IMG/VR virus record: IMGVR_UViG_3300048588_000723
Span: 1-51,397 of that record
From: a virus
DNA length: 51,397 nucleotides
Strand: one strand, 5' to 3'
This document shows positions 29,560 to 37,284 of this stretch, piece by piece. The notes beneath the pieces are model-generated. The model saw only the letters and a list, made by a program, of their open reading frames with translations, was not told the DNA's origin and made no database searches. Numbering within the stretch: position 1 is the stretch's first letter; each line of letters starts with the position of its first letter. The position numbers and the translations under genes were made by a program.

Positions 29560-30678
29560 TGTATCCATAGCACTATCTGTTTCCTCTTCATAAAACGATT
29601 TCATATACTGTTCAGTTGTACTTACTTTTGTATGGCCAAACAAATCCTTTAATGTATGTACATCAATTCCTTTCTTTTTCGCATAATCTGCAAAACTGTT
29701 CCGGGAAGTATGGAATGTTATTTTTTTGATACCAATCAAATCACACCCGTCTTTTAACTTTGTATTGTAAAATGAGTTGCGAGCATTAATGCTTTGATCC
29801 TCGTTTTTCCAATCCACTTTTGTATCAAACAGGTACTCCTTGGAATTTTTATATTTATCAATGACTGCTATCGCCTGTGGCATCAACTTAATATTCCTTT
29901 CAATTTTTGTTTTGTGCATTTTATATCTCAGGCGGCCGCCTTGTATCATTTCCATTTTGATCCTGCATAAATCACCAAAGCGGATGCCGGCACAATAAAA
30001 ACTGAAAATATACATATCCCGGGCCAACTGTATTGACGGATGTTTTACGAAGGATTCAGCTTCTAGTTTTTCGATATCACCAATTTCGATTCTTTCCTTC
30101 TTCGTTCTCTGAGTCGTCATTTTGAATGAAAGGAATGGATTTTTATGGTATTCCATTGCTCCTGATCGGATGATGCTATTTACAATAATTTTAATTCTCA
30201 TTAAATTATCGGCCACAGTATTCATATCATTACCTAACCCCAACATGTGTTTCTCAAAATCAAGCAGAAATTTGTAATCTAAACGCTTTATTGATAATTC
30301 AGGAGCAAATACCTTCAACTTATTATAAACTGCATTTAACTTCTTCCAATTGTATAATGAGTGCTTTTGTTTCGAATAGTTTAATCGCTCTTCAAACCAC
30401 CAATAAAAATCTTCTTTATTTCCGAGCTCCACTCCTCCTCCCTGCAGGTTGTTTTTTTCAATCGAATTACAAAGTTCCAGGATTTTTAAATTAACAGCTG
30501 CTCCATTTGGTCGCTTATCAATTTTCACTCTTCCTGATTTAGCGTCCCACTCTTCCTTTTTAATTTTTACACCAACTGGTACCAGCCTTCTTTTTTTACC
30601 TATATTTACTCTGATGTAAATGGGATAAGTTCCATCTTTCGATTTGTAATCATTCCCTAGAATAGGTTTAATTTTCAT
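29548..30678 (-). CDS. int: Tyrosine-family integrase
   Basis: 376 residues. Catalytic set: R233 (CAGIRFGD), K256/K258 (HKTK), H323 and R326 (HTSRNSF), H349 (FGHTK), Y358 (TEQYM). An N-terminal arm-binding domain (IKPILGNDYKSKDGTYPIYI) and SAM-like core-binding domain (about 85-190) precede the catalytic domain. It recombines attP with attB for lysogeny. The gene converges with the spanin-like gene (12-bp overlap at the ends) and its start abuts a direct repeat that probably belongs to attP. Confidence 0.95.
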   Translation of the reverse strand: MKIKPILGNDYKSKDGTYPIYIRVNIGKKRRLVPVGVKIKKEEWDAKSGRVKIDKRPNGAAVNLKILELCNSIEKNNLQGGGVELGNKEDFYWWFEERLNYSKQKHSLYNWKKLNAVYNKLKVFAPELSIKRLDYKFLLDFEKHMLGLGNDMNTVADNLMRIKIIVNSIIRSGAMEYHKNPFLSFKMTTQRTKKERIEIGDIEKLEAESFVKHPSIQLARDMYIFSFYCAGIRFGDLCRIKMEMIQGGRLRYKMHKTKIERNIKLMPQAIAVIDKYKNSKEYLFDTKVDWKNEDQSINARNSFYNTKLKDGCDLIGIKKITFHTSRNSFADYAKKKGIDVHTLKDLFGHTKVSTTEQYMKSFYEEETDSAMDTLFG

Positions 30679-30903
30679 TGTGACGATTTTGTGACGATTG
30701 TATTACTTAAAAGTACTAAAAAATACTTTATTATACGTACAATAAAAGCACTCAAATCCCATTTATATAACGGAATCCTTTATTAATATGGTGTTTCGGT
30801 AAAAACGCAAATTATCCCGATCCCGGGTACAGTTGAATGTGTAGAAAGCCTCATTAATATGAGGCTTTCGCATTAAACAGAAAACATTGTGACGATTTTG
30901 TGA
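30676..30903. other. Candidate attP/integrase control region with 19-bp direct repeat
   Basis: CATTGTGACGATTTTGTGA occurs at 30676-30694 and again at 30885-30903, 209 bp apart. The left copy contains the integrase start codon and the right copy abuts the ATG of the plus-strand gene. Between them lie an imperfect palindrome around TACGTA (about 30733-30751), ATCCCGATCCCGGGTAC (about 30815-30832; GC-rich, unlike its surroundings) and a terminator (30844-30869). Arm-type and core sites of a tyrosine integrase usually sit beside the gene, so attP is likely here; the exact core is unknown. Confidence 0.5.
30844..30869. terminator. Intrinsic terminator-like hairpin in the att region
   Basis: GAAAGCCTCAT-TAAT-ATGAGGCTTTC is an 11-bp perfect stem with a 4-nt loop; the T-run is only three bases, so it might equally be a protein-binding hairpin. 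It sits between the GC-rich att candidate and the right-hand direct repeat. Confidence 0.55.
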
Positions 30904-31214
30904 TGAAAAAAGAAAACGAAAATATCAGAATCAGGCAGGTTCAAGAGTGGTTATTGCAAGGGCATCTTGTTACTGACATTTGCCGGAACATTATAAAATT
31001 GTGGAGCATTGACCAGCCTGCAGCACTCGAATATATCGCCAGTGCATTTGATGATTTTACAAAGCAAACCAAGCAAGGGTATCAAGAAACAAAAGCCTAT
31101 CACGTTCAGTTAAGGCTTTCGTTGTACAAACAAGCTATGGAGGCAAAGGAATTCAAAACAGCTCTTCAGGTTCTAACTGACCTTGCAAAAATTGACGGTG
31201 TTTATCCCGAATAA
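30903..31214 (+). CDS. Small HTH-like protein next to integrase
   Basis: 103 residues from ATG 30903. IRIRQVQEWLLQGHLVTDICRNIIKLWSIDQPAALEYIASAFDDF (about 8-52) matches helix-turn-helix-like small proteins of Bacteroidota mobile elements, with the pattern 'R...I..WL.QG......I...I...W.I....A..YI..A...F'. The C-terminal half is a helix-rich stretch (QGYQETKAYHVQLRLSLYKQ). It is the only plus-strand gene in this region and its 3' end overlaps the minus-strand neighbour. It may regulate integration or be a small terminase-like DNA binder. Unverified. Confidence 0.5.
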   Translation: MKKENENIRIRQVQEWLLQGHLVTDICRNIIKLWSIDQPAALEYIASAFDDFTKQTKQGYQETKAYHVQLRLSLYKQAMEAKEFKTALQVLTDLAKIDGVYPE

Positions 31215-31567
31215 ATTAATTCTTTTCCTGTTAATGCAAAAACTAGGTTTTGAAAACTATGTATATACTCTAATTCAATAATATAACTTCCATTGTAAAA
31301 GCAGCGCCATTTTTTATCTAGATATTCAAGCCTAAAGCCATTTTTTTCAAAATAAACTTTTACAAGGTTGTTTTTCACTCCAAACTTTAATAGCAACTCT
31401 GAATTTATTTTAATAGGTTTATGAGGAAGCGATGTTTGTGGACCATCTAGTGCCGGAGCCTCTATTGTGTGTCCTTCTTGTTTATCAAATACAATCGCTT
31501 GTACTCTGCACAATCTTCCTTCTCTATCATGAAGATAATTGCCTATCCTAAATTGTTCTGCTTTCAT
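31202..31567 (-). CDS. Conserved Bacteroidota phage protein, last gene of early operon
   Basis: 121 residues: MKAEQFRIGNYLHDREGRLC with a beta-rich N-terminus, then PHKPIKINSELLLKFGV and a C-terminal YIHSFQNLVFALTGKELIY. The scheme 'RIGN... P..I....L.KFG.......H.LQN....L.G.EL' recurs in the gene at 36569-36970, so the two are paralogues in one phage. Such proteins are abundant in Bacteroidota phage early regions, function unknown. It follows the methyltransferase by 6 bp. Confidence 0.6.
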   Translation of the reverse strand: MKAEQFRIGNYLHDREGRLCRVQAIVFDKQEGHTIEAPALDGPQTSLPHKPIKINSELLLKFGVKNNLVKVYFEKNGFRLEYLDKKWRCFYNGSYIIELEYIHSFQNLVFALTGKELIYSG

Positions 31568-31573
31568 GTGTTA

Positions 31574-32935
31574 TTATTTAAAGTTTTCAATTGTTAAATC
31601 TCCATTCAAATGCGAGAAATGGAGAGGAATGTTGTTTTTCTCGCAATGCCTTATGTAACGCTTAATATCTGATTGCACATAGCCCGGCATAATTTCAGTA
31701 CCAAAACAAATTCTTCCTGCAATCTCAGAAGCAATAATTGTGGTACCACTTCCCATAAACCAATCAATCACTAAATCATTTTCATTGGTTGTATCCATAA
31801 TAGCATCTACTACCATTTGAACTGGTTTTGGTGTAGGATGATTTAACAATTCTTTTCTGTCCGGGTTATTAAAAGCTGTTGAAGTAGGATAGTCCCAAAC
31901 ATTATAACGAATGCGGTCCATTAACTCCAAATGTGATAGATGCTTTGCTGTACCGTTTTTATAAATAAAAACCAACTCGTGCTTGGCCCGGTAAAAAGAA
32001 CCATTCGCTCCATTGCTTTTATTCCACACCACAAGCTGCTTTGGAATCATAGAGCCATAAACCCTGTTTGATGCCTCGCACATGTGCCACATGTGACGGA
32101 AATCCATACAGATGTAATGTATTGAACCATCAACTGAATTTTCGCACGATACCTCCATAATTGATTTTAGAAACAACATAAACTCCTCCTCTGTCATTTC
32201 TCCTCCACCCATAGCAAAATCTTCGTGTCGCTTCTCTCCTTTGTTCGAAAAGCGGTCTGCTTTTAAATTGTAAGGAGGGTCAGTAAATATAATCCTTGCC
32301 TGTTCACCATTCATTAATTGCTTAACAATATCTTTATCCAAGCAGCTGCCACAAATTAAACGGTGCTTACCTAATTGAAACAAATCTCCAGGCTTTACAA
32401 TAATATTCTCATCCACTCCCGGAAGCTCTTCATCTTCTTCAGTAACTTCAATTCCCATAGGATTAAATTTCTGTTCGAATCTCGGAATGCTTAACTCAGG
32501 TAAATCCATTTCCATTTTCAATTCATCAAATACCAATTCATTTAACTTTACGAAATCGAATAACCCTTCCTGAGTGATTTTAGCATACATGGAGGAATAA
32601 ATCAATACCAATCTGGCTGCCTCCTTTTTATTATCACAATGAATAAATGTTGCCGGAAGTTGGTATGGAACTTCCACTCCTTCTTTTACCAATTCTTCTA
32701 ATATTACTCTTCGGTGATAACCATCCAGACACCATCTAGCGCCTTCAAAATCTTCATACACATAAAATGGTTGTGTGAAATTATTGGCAACAATAGAAGC
32801 TTTCAACTTATGTTTTGCTTCTGGAGATAGTTCTTTAAAATTATTTGCCTGAATAGAACCTAGTTCTCTCCAGTTAATTAATTCAGTTTTGAGTACTCGA
32901 GATTTGATGTTGTTGTTTTCGTTTAGTGTTTCCAT
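31574..32935 (-). CDS. ParB-like domain fused to DNA adenine/cytosine-N4 methyltransferase
   Basis: 453 residues. A ParB/Srx-like N-terminal domain (residues about 20-130, LDGYHRRVILEEL at 70-82) is fused to an amino-methyltransferase with TDPPYN (218-223, motif IV) before FMGSGTT (393-399, motif I). That DPPY-first order marks the beta class. It methylates adenine-N6 or cytosine-N4, probably to hide phage DNA from restriction. The start ATGGAAACACT resembles a start context repeated in this genome. Part of the leftward early operon. Confidence 0.88.
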   Translation of the reverse strand: METLNENNNIKSRVLKTELINWRELGSIQANNFKELSPEAKHKLKASIVANNFTQPFYVYEDFEGARWCLDGYHRRVILEELVKEGVEVPYQLPATFIHCDNKKEAARLVLIYSSMYAKITQEGLFDFVKLNELVFDELKMEMDLPELSIPRFEQKFNPMGIEVTEEDEELPGVDENIIVKPGDLFQLGKHRLICGSCLDKDIVKQLMNGEQARIIFTDPPYNLKADRFSNKGEKRHEDFAMGGGEMTEEEFMLFLKSIMEVSCENSVDGSIHYICMDFRHMWHMCEASNRVYGSMIPKQLVVWNKSNGANGSFYRAKHELVFIYKNGTAKHLSHLELMDRIRYNVWDYPTSTAFNNPDRKELLNHPTPKPVQMVVDAIMDTTNENDLVIDWFMGSGTTIIASEIAGRICFGTEIMPGYVQSDIKRYIRHCEKNNIPLHFSHLNGDLTIENFK

Positions 32936-33035
32936 TAATTATAGGTTTTAAATAATTTTTACAGTTTGTTTGCAAACAAAACCATTCAGGATATGCTCCT
33001 GCAACTAAATTACGTTTGCAATAATTACATTTCAT
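32883..33035 (-). CDS. Small zinc-ribbon-like protein (50 aa)
   Basis: ATG 33035 opens MKCNYCKRNLVAGAYPEWFC with C-x2-C and a second pair (CLQTNC), then a basic tail. The Cys spacing suggests a zinc ribbon. Its ATG overlaps the preceding gene's stop (ATGAAATGTAA) and its 3' end overlaps the methyltransferase start by 53 bp. It fills the only gap in the operon here and is too short for most gene callers. Confidence 0.5.
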   Translation of the reverse strand: MKCNYCKRNLVAGAYPEWFCLQTNCKNYLKPIINGNTKRKQQHQISSTQN

Positions 33036-33756
33036 ACTTTGATTTGTTAGGGAATAATTCGTTAAGCAATACTTTTACACTACTCTCTTTCTCTCCAGGA
33101 TAAGGATGTAAGCATTTGTCACCTATTGAGAATACGTTGCGGTCCTTTATTTTTTGTAACAATCTCCAATATGCTATACGTCCGGAAATTTTACAATCCT
33201 CTTGCATCTCAACTCCTTTTATTCCATTTGAATTACAGTACAAGGACTTGATTACATATTCTAAACTCCAATCATAAGAATCCATTGTTTCAATAAATTT
33301 CTTTTTGTTATACACTATAGGTGTATGTATATCAAAATTTAATGTTGTAAACTTGTTGTGTGATAACATGGCCAGTGTATTGTTTAGCGCATCCTTGTAA
33401 ACATCGTTTATCAACCTTTTTTTTATAGTTTTAGCCAACGAGCCTTTGTGATAAAACCGGAAAGCGACAGCATTAATATCTTTCAAAAAGAAATGGTCGT
33501 CATTTATGAACAGAAAATTTTCACTCGGCCGATTGTGCTCGCACAAGTGTTTTATTTTCTCCATGATATTTCTTTCGTGTCCGTACTTATCTTCAAATGG
33601 CAGATGAATAACATTTTGCAGCCAATGCGGACACTCTCCTACTATATAAACATCTCGATAGTTGGACACATGCTTTTCAACGCTTCTGAGCGAATATCTC
33701 AGCTCGTTGTTATCCCAAGTGCTGCCACTTCCTAATGCGTAAACTATGTCAATCAT
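33025..33756 (-). CDS. Stealth-like hexose-1-phosphate transferase
   Basis: 243 residues. IDIVYALGSGSTWDNNELRYSLRSVEKH (2-29) is the conserved Stealth CR1-like opening and FLFINDDHFFLKDIN (about 100-114) the CR2-like block with paired Asp. These enzymes move sugar-1-phosphate in capsule and glycan synthesis, and act in the cytoplasm. It is the last of a glycan set (GT fusion, methyltransferase upstream in the same transcript). Shorter than cellular Stealth proteins, but CR1/CR2 are intact; no CR4 recognised. Confidence 0.65.
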   Translation of the reverse strand: MIDIVYALGSGSTWDNNELRYSLRSVEKHVSNYRDVYIVGECPHWLQNVIHLPFEDKYGHERNIMEKIKHLCEHNRPSENFLFINDDHFFLKDINAVAFRFYHKGSLAKTIKKRLINDVYKDALNNTLAMLSHNKFTTLNFDIHTPIVYNKKKFIETMDSYDWSLEYVIKSLYCNSNGIKGVEMQEDCKISGRIAYWRLLQKIKDRNVFSIGDKCLHPYPGEKESSVKVLLNELFPNKSKYEM

Positions 33757-33874
33757 ACTTTTTAAAATTTTCTGTTATAAATTGTGCTAATGAAAACAAA
33801 CCTATGCAGCAGATTATCAATAGTATAATTTGCCACCAAACTAGACTTAATAGCCATTGAACTATATCAATCAT
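33749..33874 (-). CDS. Small single-span membrane protein (41 aa)
   Basis: MIDIVQWLLSLVWWQIILLI followed by ICCIGLFSLAQF and a short basic end: one continuous hydrophobic helix. The ATG at 33874 abuts the upstream gene and its TGA overlaps the ATG of the Stealth-like gene (ATGATTGA). It could tether the glycan enzymes to the membrane, but nothing shows this. Confidence 0.45.
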   Translation of the reverse strand: MIDIVQWLLSLVWWQIILLIICCIGLFSLAQFITENFKKYD

Positions 33875-33875
33875 C

Positions 33876-34247
33876 TTACTCAGGATTTAATTCTTTAAAC
33901 TCTTCTTCTGTAACTCCTGACCATTTAGCATGACTGAATACATGGAAATCTTTTTGCAGGTTTCTACTGGTCAAATATTCATCAATATGCTTAATTCCTA
34001 CAGATCGTATTTCAGAAAGAATTCCTTCATTACAATTTGTACAAAACGTTTCGTCAGCGCTTGTTACTATATTTTCAGGAGCAAAGTATCCATCACATGA
34101 CGTACACTTTTCTAGTTCATCAGTATTTTTTAATAAAACATGAGCTATATTGTTGACTACTGTTTCGTAAACTGCATCATTAATAAAATCGCTTTTCGTT
34201 AATTGAGCATCTGTTAATATTTTTTCGGCTTCTTTTTTATGATTCAT
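33876..34247 (-). CDS. Zinc-ribbon hypothetical protein
   Basis: 123 residues with a four-Cys zinc ribbon (CTSCDGYFAP at about 48-57; CTNCNEG at about 69-75). The N-terminal part is helical (KKEAEKILTDAQLTKSDFIN). The C-terminal motif ATSRN-type is absent, but HAKWSGVTEEEFKELNP shows a helical end. It is one gene downstream of the glycosyltransferase. No function recognised; structural zinc site probable. Confidence 0.55.
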   Translation of the reverse strand: MNHKKEAEKILTDAQLTKSDFINDAVYETVVNNIAHVLLKNTDELEKCTSCDGYFAPENIVTSADETFCTNCNEGILSEIRSVGIKHIDEYLTSRNLQKDFHVFSHAKWSGVTEEEFKELNPE

Positions 34248-34251
34248 GGTT

Positions 34252-35583
34252 TTACTTTTTTTTAAATGAATTAAGTGGATGTTTTCTACTCATGTATGCA
34301 ATGATTTCATTGTGCTTTGCCATTGCATCTCTTAGCATGGACACAGAATGTTTTCTGTAATAGAAAAGGAATTCGTCAGTCAAGCAAGTGAAGTTAAATC
34401 CACATTTTGCAGCACGTATCCAAAACTCCCAATCTTCATATCCTAGCTTCATGTTCTCATCATAACCTCCGGCCATTGTCCACACGTCTTTCTTAAACAG
34501 CGAGCAGCAGTTCAATGGATTCTTATGAAGGAAATTTTCTAAGGTTGGATTTGTAAATGGCTTCACCCAGCGTTTGGATTGGTCACCAAATGTTACCAAT
34601 CCGGTTGCAACAATATCATTCTTGCCAATGGTACGTTCAATAAATTGCGGGTGTATTTTATCATCTGCATCAAGTGGTAGTATCCAACCTCCGGCCGCTT
34701 TTTTTATTCCGGCATTACGTGCTGAAGACAAGCCACCATTTTCTTTTTCAATCAGTTTTACTTTGCCATTGTTTGATATCGCTTTTCTATTTCTTGCTAA
34801 AGGAATACCATCCATGTATTGCTTAACAACCTCAGATGTATTATCTGGGGAGCCGTCATTAACAACTATGATTTCAATATCTTGATACGTTTGATTTAAT
34901 ACAGATTCAATTGCATCTGGTAGAAAGTGAGCTTGTTTGTAACAAGGAATTACTACAGTTACTTTGTTATTCCAACTGTTCCCCCAGTGATGAACTGATA
35001 GCGTGTTTTCTGTCACACATTCAGGAGTGTAAAATTCATCGTAGTGATAAGGGTAGAAATATTCCGGACGAAGTATCGCTACATCTTTATAAATTTTATC
35101 GAACTCGCCTACCTTCCATCCACGCTTCTTCATGATGTTGGTAAACATAATAGGCCCGGTTGCAAGTTCAATTTTTTCTGAATCAAACGGAAAAGCATCC
35201 ATGTAATCCAAACATTCCTTTAAATAAGGATGTCCTTTTTCTGCAACAATCACAGCATTGTTTATCCATGTTTTACTTTCTGCGCCCAATACAAGTTTGT
35301 TGTGCAACAAACAATCAAATGATTTCACAGCTTCCACATCAATATCAAAATAGATACCTCCATTTTCGTACAATTCCTGCACTCGAGCATAGTGGCCAGC
35401 TAGTGCATAGTTTTTGATTGCAATAGCTTTATCTACAAAGGTGCCATGTTTGACATTCTCCATTGAGATAATGTGTACTTCATAATCGGGCATCACTCGT
35501 TTCCATGACTCGATATACTTTTCAAATTTTTGTGGTACCGGCTTATCGCTGATCCATGTGCTGTAGATTTTTTTTGGTATCAT
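34252..35583 (-). CDS. Two-domain glycosyltransferase (GT32-like + GT2-like)
   Basis: 443 residues. Domain 1 (1-205): MIPKKIYSTWISDKPVPQKF, then GGIYFDIDVE with the DxD at 80-82, as in GT32/OCH1-like enzymes. Domain 2 (208-443): VTVVIPCYKQAHFLPDAIES, VVNDGSPDN, and DADD at 305-308 with YEDWEFWIRA, typical GT2 with intact metal and catalytic acid sites. Two active sites in one polypeptide suggest sequential addition of sugars. Placed with a Stealth-like enzyme and methyltransferase. The fusion is a single open frame with no sign of decay. Confidence 0.8.
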   Translation of the reverse strand: MIPKKIYSTWISDKPVPQKFEKYIESWKRVMPDYEVHIISMENVKHGTFVDKAIAIKNYALAGHYARVQELYENGGIYFDIDVEAVKSFDCLLHNKLVLGAESKTWINNAVIVAEKGHPYLKECLDYMDAFPFDSEKIELATGPIMFTNIMKKRGWKVGEFDKIYKDVAILRPEYFYPYHYDEFYTPECVTENTLSVHHWGNSWNNKVTVVIPCYKQAHFLPDAIESVLNQTYQDIEIIVVNDGSPDNTSEVVKQYMDGIPLARNRKAISNNGKVKLIEKENGGLSSARNAGIKKAAGGWILPLDADDKIHPQFIERTIGKNDIVATGLVTFGDQSKRWVKPFTNPTLENFLHKNPLNCCSLFKKDVWTMAGGYDENMKLGYEDWEFWIRAAKCGFNFTCLTDEFLFYYRKHSVSMLRDAMAKHNEIIAYMSRKHPLNSFKKK

Positions 35584-35594
35584 AATTATTTTTT

Positions 35595-35777
35595 TTAGTC
35601 GATGTATCCTATTACTTTTAATGAGTTAGGCTCGTAAAGCGTAGCATTGTTGCTATATTCGTTTGGCTTCGTTACTAAATACACAGGAACTTTTTTATTT
35701 ACAAAAGCTTTGTTGTGAAACGTTCTTCCGGTTTTGCCATCCTTCGTTTCTACTATATATCCTGAATCCTTTTTCAT
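35595..35777 (-). CDS. Small basic hypothetical protein (60 aa)
   Basis: MKKDSGYIVETKDGKTGRTF, HNKAFVNKKVPVYLVTKPNE and a Tyr-rich end; beta-rich with alternating charged residues. It reads like the small 'GYIVETKDGKTGRT' proteins seen in many Bacteroidota phages. Overlaps the methyltransferase stop (TAATG). Function unknown. Confidence 0.5.
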   Translation of the reverse strand: MKKDSGYIVETKDGKTGRTFHNKAFVNKKVPVYLVTKPNEYSNNATLYEPNSLKVIGYID

Positions 35778-36280
35778 TAACCTTTAACAAACCACCATGA
35801 TTGATATTCTTTTCCTTCCCAAAAATCCTCTGTTGTAAAATTCATTTTTACTTCAGGATGAAGCTGCATGTATTCATCGATGAATTGCTTTACACCAAAA
35901 CCATTGTCACCGTAATCGTGTCCTGAAACTATTCCTCCGCTTCTTACTTTCGGAAACCATGCTTCAAAATCTGCTTTTACTTCTTCGTATGAATGTCCTG
36001 CATCTATGTAAACCCAATCAAGTCCTCCATTAGCATAATAGTCGGCTGCTGCATTAGAAGTGCCTTTAAATTTCTCAAAATGTGGCAATTCAAGGATAAC
36101 ACTTGCTACCTCCTCAATTTCTCGATTTTCCCATGAATCGACACAAATAATTCTGCCGGTCCAATGTTTTGAAATTGTTTTAGAAAATAATCCATAACGG
36201 ACACCAATCTCTGCTCCAGTTCCCTGTTTAAAATGTTCTTGGAATAATTTTCCGAATGTTTCTCTTGATTTATGTATCAT
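35777..36280 (-). CDS. Class I SAM-dependent methyltransferase (Methyltransf_24-like)
   Basis: 167 residues from ATG 36280. GAEIGVRYGLFSKTI (motif I, about 22-36), IICVDSW (about 45-51) and DWVYIDAGHSYEEVKADFEAWFPKV (about 87-111) followed by GGIVSGHDYGD form a complete Rossmann methyltransferase. This subclass typically methylates sugars or small metabolites, not DNA. Upstream of the glycosyltransferase, so a glycan decoration is the likely substrate. Start chosen at ATG after an in-frame TTG. Confidence 0.75.
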   Translation of the reverse strand: MIHKSRETFGKLFQEHFKQGTGAEIGVRYGLFSKTISKHWTGRIICVDSWENREIEEVASVILELPHFEKFKGTSNAAADYYANGGLDWVYIDAGHSYEEVKADFEAWFPKVRSGGIVSGHDYGDNGFGVKQFIDEYMQLHPEVKMNFTTEDFWEGKEYQSWWFVKG

Positions 36281-36282
36281 AA

Positions 36283-36585
36283 TCAATAAATTGATGTTTC
36301 GTCTGATTGTCTTAATAGTTTAGCAAATTGATCCACAAACTTTTCATTGGATGATAATTCTGATTCTTTCATGGTATCCAATATCATGTGAACTTTCTCG
36401 TGGTAGAAAGTATCTTTTATTTTGTCATCGGAAAGTTTATCTAACCCATTTGATGTAGATAAAAATATTTTGCTTTGACTGTAATCAGATTCTCCGTAAC
36501 ACTTTTTGTCATTGCAGTATTTATTATTCCATACCACATTTATTTTGGTGGCAAACAAGGTGAACGCTTTAGGTATTTTTTTCAT
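36283..36585 (-). CDS. Small HExxH protein (second zincin-like)
   Basis: 100 residues. HEKVH at 62-66 inside FYHEKVHMILDTM, then NEKFVDQFAKLLRQS (80-94) with Glu81 as a possible third ligand. Family members occur widely in Bacteroidota phages as unannotated HExxH proteins, with KLFATKINVVWN at the start (8-20 here) and YGESDYSQ (30-37). It may be a metalloprotease acting on host or phage protein, or simply zinc-binding. It shares only the motif with the HEKVH gene at 3375. Confidence 0.6.
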   Translation of the reverse strand: MKKIPKAFTLFATKINVVWNNKYCNDKKCYGESDYSQSKIFLSTSNGLDKLSDDKIKDTFYHEKVHMILDTMKESELSSNEKFVDQFAKLLRQSDETSIY

Positions 36586-36970
36586 TTTTGATGTAGATTA
36601 ATTCTTCATTTTTGATTTCATAATACAAGTTTTGCAAACGATGCACATACTTTACTTTTAGATGACTAGATTTTTCAGAATTCAAAACAAACATTGGAGA
36701 GGTTAGCTTGTCAAGTATTGGAATTTTTACTTGTATCAAATAGAAATTTTCTTTTTGATATTCCCAATAGTCGCCCATATCCGTTACTTCAAATCCGAGC
36801 TCCTTGAATATTTCTTTTGTTAATTCAATTGGCTCGTGCTTTGAATTGAAATCTTCTGGATCATCTTGTAGCCACTTTAAAGTTTTGATATTTGTTATAA
36901 TATCACATGTATTGCCTTCTTCAATGAAGTTTAATAAATTGCCAAATCTCAATTCTGCTTTTTTAATCAT
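36569..36970 (-). CDS. Paralogue of the protein at 31202-31567
   Basis: 133 residues: AELRFGNLLNFIEEGNTCDI, then EPIELTKEIFKELGFEV and a C-terminal VKYVHRLQNLYYEIKNEELI. The order of motifs equals that of 31202-31567 (FRIGN, PIKINSELLLKFG, HSFQNLVFALTGKELIY). Both are small, beta-rich early proteins of unknown function. The presence of two divergent copies suggests independent targets, or acquisition from different phages. Confidence 0.6.
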   Translation of the reverse strand: MIKKAELRFGNLLNFIEEGNTCDIITNIKTLKWLQDDPEDFNSKHEPIELTKEIFKELGFEVTDMGDYWEYQKENFYLIQVKIPILDKLTSPMFVLNSEKSSHLKVKYVHRLQNLYYEIKNEELIYIKNEKNT

Positions 36971-36974
36971 AATT

Positions 36975-37283
36975 TTATTTTAAGTATTCTGGTTTAGATA
37001 ATGTTGCGTGTGGTACTGCCATCAATCGTTCTTTAGATATTAAATTTCCGGTTGCACGGCATATTCCGTATGTTTTGTTTTCAATTCTTTTTAGTGCATC
37101 GTTAAGCGATGATATAAATCGCTGTTGTCTTTCAAGTAACCTGTTGAATTCCTTTTTTGTTATCTGGTCAACAATTGGATGGTCTCGGTTTTCAAGATGA
37201 AAAAGCTCGTTTTTTGCTAATTCAATTTTCTGAAGCAGATTTGCTTTAAACTCTTCTAGTTCTATGTCTGAATATTGCACCAT
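36975..37283 (-). CDS. TraR/DksA-like transcription factor
   Basis: 102 residues. A coiled-coil (IELEEFKANLLQKIELAKNELFHLEN, about 7-32; LERQQRFISSLNDALKRI, about 50-67) precedes YGICRATGNLISKERLMAVPHATLS (72-96), the DksA zinc-finger-like end. Only one Cys is retained, so zinc is probably not bound; Bacteroidota homologues often lack it too. DksA/TraR proteins enter the RNA polymerase secondary channel. A phage copy could change host promoter choice early in infection. Position: between DnaA-like and glycan genes. Confidence 0.75.
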   Translation of the reverse strand: MVQYSDIELEEFKANLLQKIELAKNELFHLENRDHPIVDQITKKEFNRLLERQQRFISSLNDALKRIENKTYGICRATGNLISKERLMAVPHATLSKPEYLK

Positions 37284-37284
37284 G

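Noticed and set aside
33448-35417. Plus-strand ORFs over the glycan genes
   Set aside because: All lie opposite clearly recognisable glycosyltransferase/Stealth-like frames and lack domain patterns.
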